From positions 1 to 64,000 of the forward strand of contig CAJHNH020002805.1 in the NCBI GenBank assembly GCA_905116865.2: 64,000 bases of DNA. Reading direction: 5' to 3'. Source of the DNA: Candidula unifasciata. Its lineage: Eukaryota; Mollusca; Gastropoda; Stylommatophora; Geomitridae. Position numbers and translations under genes: made by a program. Positions 32,102-43,705 of this stretch are shown here, one piece after another; position 1 is the stretch's first letter, and every line of letters begins with the position of its first letter. The notes beneath the pieces are model-generated. The model had not been told where the DNA came from. It ran no database searches and worked only from the letters and a program-made list of their open reading frames with translations.

Positions 32102-35100
32102 AAAAGAAGATATCAATCGCAGTGAGAAAAATAGTGTTAAAGTGCTACATAAAACCTGAGTTCTTATGTGCATGTAAGACATATATAATAAGTAGAGACG
32201 CTGAAAAAAGTTTACTCACAGCGGGGATTTGTTCGGGGAAAAAAAAATGCCATGGATTGATCTGAAGCAGACAATGTAGTCTTCAATGAGAATGACGAAA
32301 ACCGTTGATTTATGTGGGAAAAAAAACCCAGAGAGTCGGTGGGTTTTCGGACATAACATTCGTTATGAGAAGGAATGGACTAGAGAACCTGGTAACAACA
32401 GTCAAGATTGATAAAAAGTATGCACGAGTAAGGCAGAGATAAAACCCTAGGTAACTTGGTGATGTTGATGGGGTGCGACAAGAGCACTGACCTGACTTGT
32501 GATTGTAGTGATCGTGTGAGATGGCAAAGCATGACACCCTACGATTATCGCACTGCACATGAGGTTGATGATGATGATGACTGTGTTCATCTTTCAGACT
32601 AATGTATACCGTTTGATGAAATCATCGTACGGTTTTTGCATTAATTAATAAATTTGTCTTTTGATTTCTACCATACTCCTGAATAGTTTTTAAAAGGAAA
32701 CAAAAAAAGTTATTATTTGTCTCCTGACTTGTACCATACACTTGAATGACCAAATCAAGATTAAGTTATTAACAATTGGCTGCTGCCTCTCACTGGGAAC
32801 TTCAGTCTTCTGAAACAATAATTCTCACGAATTTATGCTCTGAGATATGCCATATTATACTGTTTCTTTTTTGTATATTCTGTAGTCCTTGCAAAGTCCC
32901 GATTTTCGCGTTTATATTCTTAGTGTAAGTTTTCACTTTGTCTTGATTTTGTGTCAGACAGCACAGAATAGACTATCTACTGTCGATCACCACACAAAAG
33001 TCACAAATATAACGTACAGTTTGTTTCAATTTAATGTAAAAAACGAATGAAGGTTAGATGAACGTAGTCAACATTTCACTTATATGTTGGTTGCTTATTG
33101 CCAGACATAATTATTAATGACAACAATACAAATAAAGACATGTTTAAAGCATGCATATTTACTTTAACATTATACGGAAGAGAAAACAGATAGCTTTGAA
33201 CTGAACGGCTATATAAATATATTTCGCACTAACTGTATACATTCTTGCTTTGTCAGATAGTTATGCCTAGTTACTAGTCACTCACTTGCTGATCTGAATG
33301 TCTTAGGTGCGAATCCGCATCGAATTCGCACACAATGGCTAATGATAGAAGAGCAACTAAAATGAAATGTGCCGTCGGTTAAATCCCATTTTATTGACCA
33401 CCAGAACGGTTTTTGTTCAGGCTTATCTTGGCTCCCAGGTTGCTCCAGTCTAAAAATGGGACTATATGATGTCCTAAGATGTAAAGACGGAAGGCTTGAC
33501 GTGACCAGGTCACGCACCCAGTATCGAATGGTTTATTAAAATATGATTCTATAACATTGGAAACATAAATGTGATGGCACTATATGGATTATGTAGAAAC
33601 ACATTGTAGGTATTAGGGAAAACATGTTCTACACAAATGTAAACAGATTAAAGTATTACTGTGATCTATGTTCTACCAGTTGAATGATGTAAGTTGTATA
33701 GTTATCGCAGTGTGTAGCTCCAAATGTACGTCTCTTAGATATTTGCATTCGATTTTTATCATAGGGATGAGGAACCAAAGATTACCTTATAGCTAAATAA
33801 GCTAGAACTGCAGTCGCGAATAACAGTGTGTTTAGAGTACCTTCAGTATCGTTGGTATTTTTTTTAATGATGGATCAATCAACGAGCTAGTTCCTTTCTA
33901 GGAAGCTGTCTGAAGGTTTCCCATACCATCCATAGATTTAAAAAGATCTTAGTCTGGATGGCAGACCAACAACTCGGATTTCATACGCCTGGTTCAACCT
34001 CTAAAGAAGTTATAATTAGGGCATCCTTAATGACAAAATAGGTCAGTTGTTACCGGCAGTTTTATGGGGAACGGAGGTAACATGAAGGCACGTCTGTTGG
34101 TGTTGATGCGACTGTTCACGGGAAATTAAACCTGGCTCTGGTGAGAAGTCCTGCCTTGCAGTCCTCGGTAAGGTCACAGGGACAAACCTGTCCAAATTCT
34201 GGTGACCGCCATAAAATGCGGTCCTTAATCCCAGGTTTGATGCTTCCTTGCCCTACTCGGCAATACAAGGGCTTATCGCGGGCAATAAAAACGCATTATG
34301 TTTTTTTTATTTTTATTAGACAAGGTGGCAGCAGCCAGAACAAAACATCACTTTCTTCACTCAGTATCACCAGTGCAAGTGATCAATATTAAATAAAAGT
34401 ATAATCTTATGATTAATTTATCCTAAATAATTAACACGTATATTATATTATACAAAATTTTAAACGGTTCTAATTGTTTACAAAGGGGTCATATAATGTT
34501 ACTCCATTAAAACATATAAACAGTGAACAAGGATAGATGAGAAACAACGTAATTTACCATCTGTTAAATCACACATAATAAGGCGATCCTCCACATGCGC
34601 ACGTGGATGGGTGGCAGCTGAGACAACATATCACGTTTTAAAAGACCGCTCCAAATACAACTTATCCAGGTTAGACTTCTGGGCAAGACAAACATTGGCG
34701 CGGGCCACACTTTACAGGCGGCTGAGTAAATTAAAAAACAGTGAAGTTTCTACTAGAGATACGACTGCAGATGTAGATTTTCTATTTCAAGAGAATGAAG
34801 GAAGAAGGGAAAAATACCCATACAATTTCTGGCACTATGATGGTCAATGAGACTGTAATGGTTCGGGTAAACAGATAGAATGACAGAAAATAGAGAGACA
34901 CAAACTGTACGCAGATGTTTGCTTTGGTGGTGTATATCAGGAGATATTTTAAAACGGTAGACATACAACTGTAAACAGATGTGCATGTTTGTGGGTGTTG
35001 GTGTGTGTGGAAAGGGGGTGTGGCAGGACAATTTCCTCACAGGGTTCCACCTGACTTGGAAGTGCCACTGGTTACACATACAGATAGCTTTGCTCTTTTG

Positions 35101-35607
35101 CGTATGTGAATGCTTTCATGAGTATTATTTTCGTTACACAGATCAACTAATAATGCACTGCACTGCGAAACACGCATGCAGCTTAGTAGAAAACCAACAT
35201 TTATTGTACTTGTAACTTATGTAGCAAATTTAAGTGACCTGTAATTTTTCTTCTTTACCTCTCATCCTCCAGTTGCAAAAAGCAGTAAGTTTTATGTTTT
35301 TAAGGGTGCTGCTTTTGTTTATTAAAGGATCTTTCCGGATGGAACCAACCATAAAATAGGAAGGAGGAAATTGTCTAGGAAATAAAAATGACAGTCATGA
35401 CCATGATATCTATCAAGTACCGATTGGTTGACATAAAATGAGTCTAGAAACATATTATCAATGAGTCAGTGGTTTGAAAAGGAACCTTTATGTTATATTG
35501 CATTCAGCAGTATTATCCGATTAATCTCTTTTGCCCAACTCCCTTGACTATGTGTACGTAACATTGCATAAACGGGGATAAACATGTCTATTTGTGTCAA
35601 GAAGAAG
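32102..35607. other. Large stretch without a recognisable gene
   Basis: About 3.5 kb with ORFs below 110 codons and no motif. A TTAGGTGCGAATCCGC stretch near 33303 is weakly B-box-like. No LINE or SINE family from elsewhere in the window could be aligned by eye. Confidence 0.45.
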
Positions 35608-35766
35608 GTGAAGAAGAAGAAGAAAAAAATAAGAGAAAGAAGAAAAAGAAGAAGAGGATGAAGCAGGAGAAGAGGAAGAAGAGGAATACGTAAGAAAAAG
35701 AAGAAGAAGAAGAAGGAGAAGAAGAAGACGAAGAAGAAGAAGACGACGGAGAGGAGGAAGAAAAAT
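35608..35766. repeat. Imperfect (GAA)n-rich tract
   Basis: A purine-only stretch of GAA/GAAGAAGA units with GGA and GAC interruptions. The leucine/serine-rich ORF on the other strand is an artefact. Confidence 0.9.
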
Positions 35767-36989
35767 AAGCATTATGAGAAACGTAGTAAAGGGTAAAATA
35801 AATCAGAGAAACAGTTTTATTGGATAGTTATAAATCAAGAATTTTAAATATAATAACATTTTAATATTCATATATTTCTACCAGTATGACACGGTAGGTT
35901 TATGTTATATCAAATATGTCTAATAAAAAACCGTGCCCTCAAACTTTTAACAAATATCTCGAAAGCTTATGTACAGATAAATGCGAATTTTTGCACTTGG
36001 TCTTAGATTTCTCATGTTTTTATGATTTTGTAATTTACAAGAAAACAGCTGCTGCTGTGTTCTTGAAGCGGCTAACTTTGTTGATCTTTGTCGGACTAAT
36101 AATTGGTGTATTCATCAAACAAAACATAAGTACAGTAAACGAAAGAAAAAAAAAGTGTTTAAACACAAACGTGGAGATTATATCGGGGTGCATTTCTATG
36201 CGCAGTGATGCATAGTGTCTTTTTTGGTAGCCTGTCCCGCAAACAGTGATATATTAATAAAATATTGTGTTCATGTAAATTGGGAGAAGCTAAGGCATGA
36301 AATTGACCACATGGGGGTAAAACGCGCATGAACTGACATCTAAATGAATACGAATATAGCAGTACAAGACGTATCCAATTCAATATTCAAAATAAGAGCG
36401 CCTTGCTTGGATTACTTCTAAAATATGTGCAGTTGGACGCTTTGGACAATCGCATCACGCAGTAGCTGTAAAGGTGTTAATTGCATTTTTTTAATGTGTG
36501 TCTTTTTTTCCTCTACCGCAAAGAGTTCAGAATAAAAACTAGACCTTTGTTCACATTATAATCAATGTTCTACAAGGCTCTGATTTTTTACAGGTTGATT
36601 GCGACATTTCTGCAAATTATAATGAACGGCTTCTGAGTTATAGATTTTTGGAACGGACTATACTACGATTGGCCTACTTGAAAGGGATTGTGTGTGCTCG
36701 ATTTCCACAATATGCTCTACTTATGGCAATGGCGGGAAAGGGGGAGTGGCGTGAGGGGGCAAAAAGCTTACAACTAGACAGAGACAATATGAATACGTTA
36801 GCCACATTAAAAGACAAAATACACTCTTTAAAAAGCACTAGATTAATAATAGGAAGTGAAGAGAGCAAGAGGTAGACAGCTATACACGTTGGAGGACAAA
36901 CCGAAAGATAAGCGAACACCAGTCTGAAAAAGTGCATAATCAAGACCAGAGACTGCGTACTGAATATCAGCATCATGATAAGCATGATT
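35767..36989. other. No gene recognised
   Basis: Two plus-strand ORFs (35916-36215, 36648-36875) have ordinary composition but no recognisable domain, start context or splice support. Confidence 0.4.
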
Positions 36990-37195
36990 ATCCCGTAGCA
37001 CAGCTTATACGGCACATAGGCCTCGAGCCGTTTTCTTTGCTCTCTGAGGGTCGTGGATACGTTTTACGGACGCTCCTTCTGTTTATGAGTGCATTTTCAC
37101 GGAGATCGCTGTACGATCGCTGGAGCTACGAGGTTTTTGCTTTATGTGGGGCTCTTGGAGCGAAACAGATCCATATGTGATCAGACGCTGGGGCA
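36990..37195 (+). repeat. Interspersed repeat E, copy 2 (SINE-like)
   Basis: It shares with 16785-17040 the order tRNA-like start, GCTC.GA.GG.CGTGG, GAGTGCATTTTCACGGAGATCG and CGCTGGAGCTACGA. It is diverged by many substitutions. Confidence 0.5.
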
Positions 37196-37570
37196 ATGAT
37201 AAGAATTCTCTACACTTTAACATAACTTTGAAAACGGCAAATGGTGTCCCGCTGCGGCTCCAGGCTTTCCTGGGCTCTGGTGCTCCAATCACTCATCGAG
37301 ACAGACTCTGGGTCCCAGGTCTGCCTAGTCTAACATGGATACCAGACGTTGTCCACAGAAGCAAATGAGACAATTTGGGCCTTATCACCAATGGAATGCC
37401 GATTCATCTATAACACTGGTTCAACCTGGTGGTCCTATTTTCTTCGGAACAAATGCAAGGGGTCATTGATGTCATTACCTCCCCTAACACCCCCACTCCC
37501 TCATGCAGCTCCCCACCCTACCCCACAAAAAATATTGCCGCAACCCTCAACCCTATTTCTTTGCGATTCT

Positions 37571-37571
<1 letters not shown>

Positions 37572-37637
<66 letters not shown>
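37572..37637. repeat. (TA)n microsatellite
   Basis: A pure TA run of about 66 bp. Confidence 0.97.
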
Positions 37638-37640
<3 letters not shown>

Positions 37641-37984
37641 TAACACACCATTTTGGGTCTGTGGCTAATTTTTAATGATTAGAAAATCTCAACATGTCTT
37701 ATATAACTGAGAATAACAAGTTTAGTTTAAAAAAAATATTGTAGGGCTGTTTGCCCAGTGCGCTAATGACGTTACAAGAGTGTTTTATTTGATTAAATTC
37801 TAAATTTAAATTGTTTTCCTTATTAGTTTTTTGCAACGCTTCTTTGCCACTAGCTTTTAGAATGTGTAAGTTCTCTTATTTATCAGTTCTAACTTACCGT
37901 ATAAATATTGACAACAGTAACACCTTAATGTCACAAATTCTAAGGGGTCGTGTAGAAATATTATTACATTTGTGTTCGGCACGT

Positions 37985-38300
37985 AATTGTAAGCATGTTC
38001 TTCTTCTTCTGCCTTTCTATTCCCCCATGGAGCAGAGGCCCTCAACGAACTTACGCCAAGTCGTTCTATCCTTCGCATGTCTCCACCCCCCCCCCCCCCC
38101 CCCCCCATCTTTCTAACATCATTATCTAGCTCTCTTCTCTATGTGTTTTTTCGGCCTTTCTTTATTCCTATGCCCATGTAGGTTCCAACGCAAAAATATT
38201 AAATCCGGTTATTGTTATCCGGTTTTCTAAATGTGTGTCCTATCCAACTCAAGGGTCTTTTCCTCACCTCTTGGTCCACTGGTGCTTGCTTAGTACTCGC
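37985..38300 (-). pseudogene. RTE-like LINE 3'-end fragment
   Basis: On the minus strand the sequence reads into a Trp/Arg-type C terminus and ends in GAAGAAGAAG (CTTCTTCTTCT at about 37998-38010), a LINE-like tail. It aligns with 18395-18795 through CGCCAAGTCGTTCTATCCTT and GTAGGTTCCAACGCAAA. A poly-C run of ~20 at 38086-38106 has been inserted or expanded within it. Confidence 0.55.
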
Positions 38301-38689
38301 CCAAAGCTCTACATTGTTATTCTATATCATTTAATTCCATTTTCTCTGTGCATGTTAATAGAGCATTATTTCAAAGCGAGTTTATATTGAAGAAGTTTTA
38401 CTGTACATTTGTAATCTGGATTAACCGGTACAGTTAGTGTTGGCTTAACTTCAAACTAGATCTGCTTTCCTTGTGTCTCCCAAGAATTGTTTTATGTTTC
38501 TTGGCGCTTGTCTATCCATTATTTCATCATTTATAATGTGATTCATTAGCAATATCCTATGCTGATTATTATCATATCGATACTTATATTGATAGGTACG
38601 TGGTTTTAGTCTCAGTAAATATGTAAACCATGTTATAAGTGTTTCTCTATTCTGCAATCTGTCGTGGTTATTGTATTTTCGGGGGGCAG

Positions 38690-39066
38690 CGTGATCTCGA
38701 TGCATGGTTTCTGCCTTGAGTGCTAGAGGTTCCGGGTTCAATCCCCGGTAAGGGCTGGTATTTTTTAACGTGGACTTGGACTTCTAGTAATTTCCCCTGG
38801 TCTCTGGGTGGTGAGATCGGACGCCCGTGTGCACTGTTGCGTCCGTAAAAATCCCTTGGCAGTTAGAAATCTAAAAGAGTAGCCTAACGGCGCTGCCCGG
38901 GCAAAATTTGGAGTAAGAAATCTCTCAAAGTATTTTAGGATCCTCGTCGGTACTACAGAGCATGTGCGCTGCGCTGAGCTTCTTCGGACTCAGTCTTGAA
39001 TAGGAAGAAAAACGGAGCACTTATGGGTTACTACCCGTGAGCAATGATGTTGATCCGTTGTTTAAG
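38690..39066 (+). repeat. SINE family C, copy 1 (with tRNA-like head)
   Basis: The head has GGGGGCAGCGTGATCTCG (A-box region) and GGTTCCGGGTTCAATCCCCGG, a complete tRNA-like T-arm and B box. The body runs CTTCTAGTAATTTCCCCTGGTCTCTGGGTGG, AGAGTAGCCTAACGGCGCTGC, AAAGTATTTTAGGATCCTCG, CGGACTCAG and CTTATGGGTTACTACCCGTG. The body is shared with 55443-55735. Confidence 0.85.
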
Positions 39067-39564
39067 ACCCAAACCTATCGTGTTTTCGATTTTCTGAGTT
39101 TCAACTGTATTTATTTTATAATCCCAGCAACATATCTATAAAATTAAATGTCGTATGAGACGAGGTTTCTATAGTAGGGTTATTCTATAGCTGAAGCTTG
39201 TAACAGGTTACAAAGTTAATAAAGCGAATTTAGTGTTCTCCCACTTTCATTTGGCATTTGAAATTAAAATTACAATATGATAACCATTGATGGATTAGCA
39301 TTATTACCTGTTTGTCGTTTCGACGATTCTGGTAATCCTAGTTTCAGCTTCATAGCAAACGGGTCACCCCACAGTTGCTCCGCTCCTGTGCCAACGAAAA
39401 ACAAACGCAGCTCACAGTGTCACGCTATGCACTCAACTCAGAAGCTGGGCGACGAAACTACTTCCTTCCAGTCTACAAATAGAGCAAAAATGCAACAGCC
39501 ACCGTCTGGCAGAAAAAAAGGTGGCCGTGCCTAGCGTCCATTATGACAGGAAGCATTATATGAG
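39067..39564. other. No gene recognised
   Basis: An 85-codon plus-strand ORF (39277-39534) has no recognised motif. Confidence 0.45.
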
Positions 39565-39665
39565 GGGTAATAAACGGTCACCCCAGCAGTACCCTCATTA
39601 TTAGCTGGGGTATTGACTTAGGACATTACATCCACCAGCAGACGTCGCCCCTACAACGCCCCATC
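39565..39665 (+). repeat. Repeat I, left copy
   Basis: It shares with 47705-47805 a series of short blocks in the same order (TAATAAAC-GTCACCCC, GTACCCTC, CTGGGG, GTCGCCCCT). The two copies bracket the composite 39.7-47.7 kb LINE block on the same strand, with moderate divergence. Confidence 0.4.
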
Positions 39666-40265
39666 GTTAACGACTGTTCACCCAACAGCCATGCAGTTCT
39701 TTGACACGAAGGAGACACCTTGAACATGGGTTTCGGACTGCCGACTCCCTACTAAGATGTTATTTTATGTTTTGTTATCACAACTGATGTCACTGCACAT
39801 TGGGCATACCCATGCAAGCTCAGTTCTCAGAAGCAGCAGCCACTCCAAAGTACTTCTACTAATTGTCTCCATAAGAAGCTGGTTATATTGTCTCCTTTCT
39901 CGGCCTCGAAGACGGCAAAGACGCGCATCACCATGCTTAACTCCCATGTCACGCAATCGTGTTAGTGTCAGGGATTCCTCATTCTCCACTAGCCCAGTTC
40001 GTACAGCGTTGACTATGTCTGCTCTGTCCATATTTTTCCCCGCAATCATTAGTGCAGTGCTTGCCAGTTGGTCAGCTCGCTAATTTCCCTTCACGCCCGC
40101 ATTGCCCGGTGTGTAGATCTAGGTTACGGAGGTTAAGTGCGATTTCCGAATGCTTTCTATCCATTCAGAGCGCATACTGCCTGTCGCTATCTTCTGAAGC
40201 ATATTCATTGAGTCTGAGACAATTACTACCTGTGTGGCGGTGTGCTCGGATACCCATGCTAAAGC

Positions 40266-40622
40266 TCAAGAAGCAGCGGCTATTTCCATTGTCATGCTTG
40301 ACGTGGTTGTTTGGTAAGCGCCTCCGTCCTCATGTATTGTTTTCCCCTTTCTTTGCACTGTGTATGCCCATGCTGACCTTAATCCGCGCTTCACGGATCC
40401 ATTTGTGTAGATGATGGTATCTTTTGGGTCTGAATGCTGATCTAACAATTCCTTAACTTCTGTGTCTACGGCCGCAGGAATTTGATCCCTGCAGTACCTT
40501 CCGAGTGTGATGACAACCTTAGAGATGCTATGCATGTCTACTGGTGTATTCGTCCATTCTTTTCCGTGGCTGATCATGTCTAAGTCACATACCTGCTGGA
40601 TTAAATCCTCAGCCTTTGCCAT
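40266..40622 (-). pseudogene. RNase H of the decayed LINE, first catalytic Asp changed to Asn
   Basis: The minus-strand frame reads DTIIYTNGSVKRGLRSAWAY, where active enzymes have YTDGS. AAT replaces GAT at about 40404. The second block follows as TTSSMTMEIAA. Comparison with the related fragment at 15060-16100, which keeps TDGS, supports an inactivating change after insertion. Remaining RNase H sequence continues in broken frames to about 39765. Confidence 0.75.
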
Positions 40623-40649
40623 CCAAGAGAGGCCTCTTTTGAGACGCGT

Positions 40650-42266
40650 TCATTTTGTGTCGTGTATAGCTTTGTGTAATGGGTGGTTAACGTCGGCCGA
40701 TACCCTCATGTAAGCCTTCACCTGTGCCGCTTTGTATCTGCTAGTCATAGTCGGCAGACCCAGGACATAACGCATGGCGTTGCAGGAGGTGTCTTTTGTG
40801 CAGCCGAGTATGAGTCTCATGGCCTCATTTTCTACTCGGTCCAGTCTTTCTAGCTGGGTTTTGCTGACAGTTAGAAGGCCAAGACCATAGTCAATGACGC
40901 TAATCACAAGCCCTTGATAGAGAAGGAAAAGTAGACGTTGTTCAATATCAGCTGCTGCTAGCACCTTGAGTGCTGTCAAACCTTTCCTGGCTCTAAGTAT
41001 GACGTTGTCTACGTGGCATTTGTATGACAGCATCTGTCAAATGTCATGCCCAGGTATTTCATGGTGCCAGTTCTCTCGATGTCCACACCACAACTGCTTA
41101 CGACTGGCGTTGGTGTACTAACGATGTGGGTATTCAGAGAGAACCATGTTAAGGAGGTTTTAGACGGGTTCACCTGAGCTCTTGATTCCTGGCACCACTC
41201 ACTAAGTCTGTCTAGTTCGTGTTGTAGTGTGGTTATACTTTCCTGCCTGTTTTTACCTCGACGGTAAACAATGATATCATCTGCATACGACATTGTTCTG
41301 CCTAGGCCTACGCGTTGTGCACTCGTGACTCCTGCTGTGTACACATTAAAGAGCACAGGCGACAATGGTGATCCCTGGGGCAGACCCATTAGGACGCATT
41401 GAGGTTCGGATGCCCATTCACCACACTGTTCTTTCAAATAGCGCTGCTGCGATCCAGTTGACTAAATTTGTTTGTATCTGCATATCCAACAGCAGTCTGA
41501 TGAGCATGTTGTATGGGACGCTGCTGTACGCATCTTCTAAGTCAATAGTGGCTGCAGCCGTTTCTATTCCCTCCTGGAAACCCTCATATGTGTCGTAGGC
41601 AAATATTGCAGCATTGCACCATGTATCTCTTCCTGGTCGGTACCCACCTAGTGTAGCGGGGAATAGGCCACCCGACTCTAATATTTGGGTTAACGTTCTA
41701 TCGACGATTTTTTCCATGAGTTTTCCTACAGTGTTCTAGAGTATGATGATTATGTAGCCATTTATTCTCGTGTGGTATTTTCTTGGCTTAGGAACCGGTC
41801 TGAGGTAGCTGTGGAGCCAGTCATCAGGAATGATGCCAGTTTTCATGGTGTTGTTAAAAATCGTGGATAGTTCATCAATATCTGTCGCCCCGAGGCTTTT
41901 GAAGTGCCTGCATCTAATGCCATCAGGCCCGGGAGCTGTGTCCGGACAGGTCTTCAGTGTTGCTCTGATGCAGTCCGTTGAGATGTATACTGTATCATCG
42001 ACTTCCTCCATTTCAGCCATCTGGATATCATATAAACTCGGTCTCATCTGCCCCCTCTCTTCCCTATCTTTCTTTTCCGTCTGCAGGAGAAATCTGTACG
42101 CGATAGCCTCGCCCTTGTCTTCAGCCGATTGTAACACCACCCCTTTGTCCATCTTTAGCTCAGGCATAACAGAGGTTTGTTTGCCTCCGTTCATCTTTTG
42201 GTGGAGCTGCCAGAATTTTTTGAGTGATTTTTCATAACCAATTCCTTCGCAAAAATGTTCCCACAT
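40650..42266 (-). pseudogene. Reverse transcriptase of the decayed LINE, several frameshifts
   Basis: Frame 42266-41736 carries TAPGPDGIRCRHFK and RPVPKPRK. Frame 41717-41418 carries GGYRPGRDT and TIDLEDAYSSVPY (motif A). Frame 41437-41009 carries MGLPQGSPLSPVLF (motif B), MSYADDIIVY (motif C) and YLGMTFDR. Frame 41033-40650 carries the thumb-like region with VISVIDYGLGLL and LDRVENEAMRLILG. Each junction is a small indel or stop. The YADD box survives, but the chain cannot be made in one piece. Confidence 0.85.
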
Positions 42267-42590
42267 TGTGTGCTTAGACTCCTTTGCGAGTTGTTTAAAA
42301 TGTTCAGTGAGTCTGTCTTTTTTGTGTTTAATGTCTTGTTTCAGCGCCTCAGTAAAATTCGAAGACTTTCTGCCTTTCTCCCATTCTTTGGTGGCACCTC
42401 GTATCTCTGTCCAGGCTTCTGCGACTTCAGGTGTCCACGACGGGGGCTGCTGAAAGATAGCTTTCTTTTTTCCCGGTGTTCTGCGTGACCTGTCTCGTAG
42501 ACGCCCAATTACATTAGGCTGATGTGCAGCGTACTGGAAAGTAGTGGCTGGTCTCTGATAACTTGTGCAGATTGTTTGTTTGACCAGAAT

Positions 42591-43279
42591 CTAACATGGA
42601 AGGTGGTCGCTTCCATGATGTCCCAGTACACCCCACTGGCAGAGTGCACTCATACTGGGAGAGACCATCGTGAAATCAAGGGTACTGTCAGTATCACCTT
42701 CTCTGTCGGGGATTCTGGTGGGTCTGACATAATTCAAGCAGATTAAATCCTTGTCTGTTAGTGCTTCCTCCAATGCCTCGCCCTGTTTATTGACCGTCGG
42801 ATTGCCCCTAGACAACCTTTGGCGTTGAAGTCCCCACACATAATGATGTCGGTGGTTATCTGCTCGCACATGTCCCTTAATATTGTCCACTTTTCTTTGT
42901 CAACTTTATCATTACAGGCATAGATGTTGATTAGAGTGAAAGGTTTACCTCCGTCTACATTTACGGCCTGGACCTGAATGTCGCTGTTGTTCCATGCACT
43001 CGTGTCTACAACTGAGGATGTTATTCCGCGCCTGACCAGGATCGCTTGGCCTATGTGTTGGCTGTTGTACGTTTGAAAGCCTGAGACATTCAGAGATTCT
43101 TCTGTATTCAGCCGGGTCTCCTGAAGTGCGATTACATCAGCATCATATATCAGTTTCTCTAAGATTGGGCCTCTCTGTCGAACACTCCTGCAGTTCCAGC
43201 GAAGAATGCGGAGATTTCCCTTGCTAAGGCGTTCTGATTTAGATTGTAAAGTAAGCTTGTCGCTCGGTCGTCCAGGCAT
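42591..43279 (-). pseudogene. APE endonuclease of the decayed LINE, frameshifted
   Basis: The upper frame (43279-42758) has LRILRWNCRSVRQRG (Asn block), VIALQETRL (Glu block) and IIMCGDFNAKG (Asp/Asn block). A frameshift near 42800 moves the chain to 42890-42591, where DSTLDFTMVS and HHGSDHLPC (final catalytic SDH) are found. The first 11 codons of the upper frame come from the 303-bp repeat, and the frame can be followed further into it. The enzyme would nick target DNA for reverse transcription, but this copy is broken. Confidence 0.85.
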
Positions 43280-43550
43280 GCAGACTGTTCTAATTACGCT
43301 GTCGCGGCGGCTTCTTATCTCACAGTACCTCCTTCGAAACCACCAAGTCGTCTTGTCTCTGGCCGAAAGTGTAACACCATCCGGTAATTCCGTGCAGCGG
43401 GGAAGCAGCCCTGAGCTTCATGAACTCAGGTGGGCCCACCTCCGAATACGTTTAGGAATCGTGGGCCGAAACGTGTGTCGAAAGAGGATAATTTCTACTG
43501 ATGACTGTAGATCCCCGCTGTACTTGCTCCCTGTGAGTTTATTCCTATTG
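43248..43550 (+). repeat. 303-bp direct repeat, left copy
   Basis: Its sequence recurs at 47238-47540 with only two substitutions seen (GCAGACTG/GCGGACTG and GATGACTG/GATAACTG). Part of it is found again next to the truncated RLE copy at the window start. It begins AAAGTAAGCTTG and ends TTTATTCCTATTG. On the plus strand one frame is open throughout (101 codons). On the minus strand another frame runs in phase into the endonuclease ORF of the decayed LINE, with one stop. It is either a terminal repeat of the RLE element or a very long target-site duplication. Confidence 0.9.
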
Positions 43551-43629
43551 TACGTGGCTAGCCCACAAGACTACCAGGAAAGACTGGTGACTATCGGGAA
43601 AGACCTTTTGACACCTATGGAAAGACTGG

Positions 43630-43650
43630 CCCCCCGGTATCGCCGGGGGG
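43630..43650 (+). other. Perfect 8-bp GC stem-loop in the RLE LINE leader
   Basis: CCCCCCGG, a TATCG loop and CCGGGGGG form a very stable hairpin about 55-75 nt upstream of the open frame. A second hairpin, ACCAG/CTGGT, lies at 43573-43588, and GGAAAGAC recurs three times in between. R2-type leaders often carry a self-cleaving ribozyme, so a structured RNA is plausible. The ribozyme itself is not demonstrated. Confidence 0.5.
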
Positions 43651-43705
43651 ATAAACTGACATCTGGAGACAGATGTCGACTGTGGACCGGGTTGATCACC
43701 CCTAA

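Larger units (their letters stand above)
39757..43247 (-). mobile_element. Decayed RNase H LINE (APE-RT-RNase H), minus strand
   Basis: From high to low coordinates the endonuclease, RT and RNase H blocks follow in the expected order but are spread over at least six frames. The upper end is cut at the 303-bp repeat at 43248. A likely N-terminal remnant lies beyond the RLE element at 47541-47727. Similar protein words occur in the fragment at 15060-16100. No long intact ORF remains, so this is an old copy that became the landing site of the RLE LINE. Confidence 0.85.

Noticed and set aside
38690..38762. A functional tRNA gene
   Set aside because: The T-arm is good but the acceptor and anticodon arms do not form, and the sequence runs straight into a SINE body.
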